Made by a program: the position numbers and the translations under genes
Notes under the pieces: generated by a model
Databases searched by the model: none
Seen by the model: only the letters and a program-made list of their open reading frames with translations
What the model was told of the DNA's origin: nothing
NCBI RefSeq assembly: GCF_017303275.1
Contig: NZ_JAFKOJ010000012.1
Coordinates: forward strand, 35,731 to 99,730
Reading direction: 5' to 3'
DNA length: 64,000 nt
DNA from: Bacillus sp. NTK034
Lineage (GTDB): Bacteria; Bacillota; Bacilli; Bacillales; Cytobacillaceae
Part shown: one piece after another, positions 61,637-64,000 of the stretch
How positions within the stretch are numbered: the stretch's first letter is position 1
How the letters are laid out: each line of letters starts with the position of its first letter

Positions 61637-63106
61637 ATGGATATAAATATACCAACGTTAATTGCCATTATTGTTTATCTGGTCGGCATGCTGCTGATTG
61701 GCGTGCTTGCAGCCAGAATGACTAAAGATTTATCTGATTATGTTTTAGGCGGACGAGGGCTTGGAGCTGGGGTTGCAGCCTTAAGTGCCGGAGCTTCTGA
61801 TATGAGCGGATGGTTAATGCTGGGATTGCCTGGAGCTGTTTACTTAGGCGGTATGGGTGAAATATGGCTTCCTATCGGTCTGGCAGTCGGTGCCTATCTG
61901 AATTGGCAGTTTGTTGCTAAGCCACTGCGTGTCTACACAGAAGTAGCAAACGATTCAATTACAGTTCCCGGGTATTTTGAAAACCGGTTCCATGATACTT
62001 CTAAATTGCTAAGGGTAGTTTCTGCAATCGTCATATTAGTCTTTTTCACTTTCTATACTTCTTCCAGCCTAGTCGGCGGTGCCATTCTATTAGAAAATTC
62101 ATTCGGGATGGATTATACACTCGCGCTTTGGGTAGGAGCTGCTGTTATTTTGTCATACACATTATTTGGCGGCTTCCTGGCAGCCAGCTGGACAGACTTT
62201 ATTCAAGGTATTTTAATGTTCTTAGCCTTGATTATCATCCCGATTACAGCGATTCAGGAGCTTGGCGGATGGAATGAAACATTAAATCAGATCAGCACAA
62301 TCGATCCAACACATTTGGATGTTGCTTCAGGAGCCACTTTTGTTGGCGTTGTTTCCCTGCTGGCATGGGGGCTTGGCTACTTTGGGCAGCCGCATATCCT
62401 TGTTCGCTTTATGGGATTAAAATCAACAAACGACGTCCCAAAAGCCCGCTTGATCGGTATGACGTGGATGGTTCTATCGTTATTTGGAGCTCTGTTTGTA
62501 GGTTTTGCCGGTATCGCATATTTTGCGGATACACCTCTTGCCAATTCTGAAACAGTATTTATCATGTTTTCTCAAGTACTATTCAATCCATGGGTAGCTG
62601 GATTCTTATTAGCAGCCATTCTCTCAGCAATCATGAGCACAGTTGACTCTCAATTGCTCGTTTCTTCAAGTGCACTGGCACAGGATTTCTATAAATCCAT
62701 CTTCAGAAGAAATGCTTCCAAAAAGGAAGAAATGATTGTTGGCAGAATTGCTGTACTGGGCATTGCCATTATTGCCATCTTCTTAGGGTATAACCCCGAA
62801 AGCAAGGTATTGGAACTTGTCAGTTATGCTTGGGCCGGATTTGGTGCAGCCTTTGGGCCAGTTATCATTCTGAGCCTGTTCTGGAAACGCATGACACGAA
62901 ATGGCGCCCTTGCCGGTATTATTATTGGTGCTGTAACAGTAATTGTTTGGGCACAGCTTACCGGCGGACTGTTTGATTTGTATGAATTAGCGCCTGGCTT
63001 CCTATTTGCAGGTCTAGCGATCATCATCGTCAGCCTTATGGATAAGGCTCCTTCAAAAGAAGTTCAGGAGCAGTACAATCAATATAAGTCTGTCCTTAAA
63101 AATTAA
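61637..63106 (+). CDS. putP: Sodium/proline symporter
   Basis: 489 residues, about 13 hydrophobic helices, SSS family Na+/proline importer. Marks: LSDYVLGGRGLGAGVAALSAGASDMSGWLMLGLPGAVYLGG (31-71, Na+ and substrate site), ITVPGYFENRFHD, and MSTVDSQLLVSSSALAQDFYKSIFRR in helix 8 and its loop. It is cotranscribed with a 32-residue peptide. The adjacent P5C dehydrogenase gene suggests uptake for catabolism, although related Bacillus symporters (OpuE) serve osmoprotection. Confidence 0.95.
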   Translation: MDINIPTLIAIIVYLVGMLLIGVLAARMTKDLSDYVLGGRGLGAGVAALSAGASDMSGWLMLGLPGAVYLGGMGEIWLPIGLAVGAYLNWQFVAKPLRVYTEVANDSITVPGYFENRFHDTSKLLRVVSAIVILVFFTFYTSSSLVGGAILLENSFGMDYTLALWVGAAVILSYTLFGGFLAASWTDFIQGILMFLALIIIPITAIQELGGWNETLNQISTIDPTHLDVASGATFVGVVSLLAWGLGYFGQPHILVRFMGLKSTNDVPKARLIGMTWMVLSLFGALFVGFAGIAYFADTPLANSETVFIMFSQVLFNPWVAGFLLAAILSAIMSTVDSQLLVSSSALAQDFYKSIFRRNASKKEEMIVGRIAVLGIAIIAIFLGYNPESKVLELVSYAWAGFGAAFGPVIILSLFWKRMTRNGALAGIIIGAVTVIVWAQLTGGLFDLYELAPGFLFAGLAIIIVSLMDKAPSKEVQEQYNQYKSVLKN

Positions 63107-63112
63107 TTGCAG

Positions 63113-63143
63113 AAACCCTCTTCCTATGTGGAGAGGGTTTTTT
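63113..63143 (+). terminator. Terminator after putP
   Basis: AAACCCTCT/GGAGAGGGTTT hairpin followed by TTTTTTG. Confidence 0.9.
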
Positions 63144-63232
63144 GTATGTAAACCCGTTTCTCAAAAAAGTTACAGCCTTCAGCTGGCAATCATTATTTTG
63201 CGTTGCCTGCTTAATTACAAAGCAGACAATCA

Positions 63233-63784
63233 TTAAATTACTTCTGCTCCAAGCGTCTTTGCAAAATGCCTTAAGGCCCACTCATGGCCGTCCTGGTCAA
63301 ATGATGCAACAGCATCTTTATGAATCACTATTTTAAACCCTTTATTATAAGCATCGACTGCCGTATGTAGTACACAGATATCCGTACATACACCGACCAG
63401 GTGCACTTCCTCTACACCGCGTTCCCTTAGTTTTATCTCGAGATCGGTTCCTGCAAATGCGGAATATCTTGTTTTGTCCATGAAATACACATTTTTAGCT
63501 TCCTTGTTTGTTTCATAAATCTGCTGCAGTAAACCGTAAAGATTTCTTCCTTCCGTGTTCCTGATATTATGCGGCGGGAATAAATTCGTTTCTGGGTGAT
63601 GGATGTCTCCTTCATCATGAACATCAATAGCAAAAACAGTGAAATGCCCATTTGCGATAAACTCTTGTGTGAGCTCTGAGATTTTCTTTTCCAGCAGCTG
63701 TCCAGGCTTACCGCATGTCAGAGCACCGTCCTCAGCTACAAAGTCATTTGTGTAATCGATATTAATCAAGGCTTTGTTTGGCAT
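63233..63784 (-). CDS. pncA: Nicotinamidase / cysteine hydrolase
   Basis: 183 residues. Deamidates nicotinamide to nicotinate for NAD salvage. Isochorismatase-like fold with the triad Asp (ALINIDYTNDF, residue 9), Lys (FMDKTRYSAFAGTD) and Cys (LVGVCTDICVLHTAVDA). Metal ligands lie in FAIDVHDEGDIHHPETNLFPPH. It resembles B. subtilis YueJ/PncA. Monocistronic, between putP and the P5C dehydrogenase gene. Confidence 0.92.
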   Translation of the reverse strand: MPNKALINIDYTNDFVAEDGALTCGKPGQLLEKKISELTQEFIANGHFTVFAIDVHDEGDIHHPETNLFPPHNIRNTEGRNLYGLLQQIYETNKEAKNVYFMDKTRYSAFAGTDLEIKLRERGVEEVHLVGVCTDICVLHTAVDAYNKGFKIVIHKDAVASFDQDGHEWALRHFAKTLGAEVI

Positions 63785-63846
63785 TTTACATCACTCCAAT
63801 CTAAAATCTATTTTCATCATATACTTCAAAGTGCTGAATATCCAAT

Positions 63847-63877
63847 AAAAAAGGAACAGCAACCAAGTTGCTGTTCC
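63847..63877 (-). terminator. Terminator after P5C dehydrogenase gene
   Basis: 11-bp stem GGAACAGCAAC/GTTGCTGTTCC, 3-nt loop, minus-strand T6. Confidence 0.92.
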
Positions 63878-63897
63878 CGACTCCAATCGGAGATTTA

Positions 63898-64000
63898 TTA
63901 ATACATTTCAGAAGTAGTCTTTGCCTGCATGTGCAGAAGAATGTAATCAGGCCCGCCTGCTTTGGAGTCTGTTCCTGACATGTTGAATCCGCCGAATGGC
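63898..64000 (-). CDS. rocA: 1-pyrroline-5-carboxylate dehydrogenase, C-terminal part only
   Basis: Open frame entering from the right edge on the minus strand and ending TAA. The visible residues [27 protein letters not shown] and TTSEMY match the C-terminus of RocA/PutC-type P5C dehydrogenases, which oxidise P5C to glutamate in proline and arginine breakdown. Only 33 residues are in the window. A strong terminator follows. Its closeness to putP fits proline use. Confidence 0.85.
   Translation of the reverse strand, partial: PFGGFNMSGTDSKAGGPDYILLHMQAKTTSEMY

Overview
The window looks like chromosome from a Bacillaceae species (Bacillus sensu lato, possibly Cytobacillus-like). The basis is strong AGGAGG-type ribosome binding sites, frequent TTG/GTG starts, hairpin-plus-T terminators after most genes, and Bacillus gene neighbourhoods: xpaC-telA, dgkB next to rlmCD, gatC-gatA-gatB near a putP-type symporter, and yueI and pncA nearby. 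The genus is inference. Both window edges cut genes: a membrane protein at the left and a proline-pathway aldehyde dehydrogenase at the right.

Layout. 1-5.5 kb: acetyltransferase; a manganese (yybP-ykoY) riboswitch controlling fbpB-terC; a DoxX-like membrane protein behind an FNR/CRP-type palindrome; phoD-tatA. 5.7-11.8 kb: small membrane proteins, a 52-nt repeat array, a second fbpB, purU behind a tandem glycine riboswitch, a drug-efflux MFS protein, a secreted protein and aspartokinase. 12-17.1 kb: a PP2C response regulator, CheR-type methyltransferase and hybrid kinase that match the RsbY-RsbM-RsbK system known from the Bacillus cereus group, with sigma-B-like promoters before rsbY and rsbK. 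17-34.7 kb: TPR-dynamin GTPase, MFS transporter, esterase, glutaminyl-tRNA synthetase, a TerD/zinc-ribbon/TerB protein, several hydrolases and dehydrogenases, a DUF421 protein, an EamA transporter, an M28 aminopeptidase and a short flavoprotein. 34.8-43.9 kb: two orphan PAS kinases of sporulation-kinase type, xpaC-telA, an SH3b/C39-like secreted protein and a phosphodiesterase. 44-59.5 kb: rlmCD, dgkB, a TetR regulator, an anti-sigma-like protein, plsY, a second DUF421 protein, a V4R-STAS protein behind a third sigma-B-like promoter, ppaC, nitronate monooxygenase, a thioredoxin-like protein and gatCAB. 59.5-64 kb: yueI, isocitrate lyase, a 32-residue peptide plus PutP, nicotinamidase and the end of P5C dehydrogenase.

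Themes. General stress signalling is the strongest: RsbK/RsbM/RsbY and a V4R-STAS protein, each transcription unit preceded by a sigma-B-like promoter. Metal, envelope and tellurite-type stress is second: Mn riboswitch-TerC, TerD/TerB, TelA/XpaC. Translation shows GlnRS together with GatCAB.

The least explained structure is non-coding. Four intergenic regions carry degenerate tandem arrays with a 20-21 nt period, each with its own core word. Two others carry 52-nt repeats. A 16-bp palindromic core with central AAACGTTT occurs three times next to gene ends, once as the middle of a 42-bp perfect palindrome that forms a terminator.
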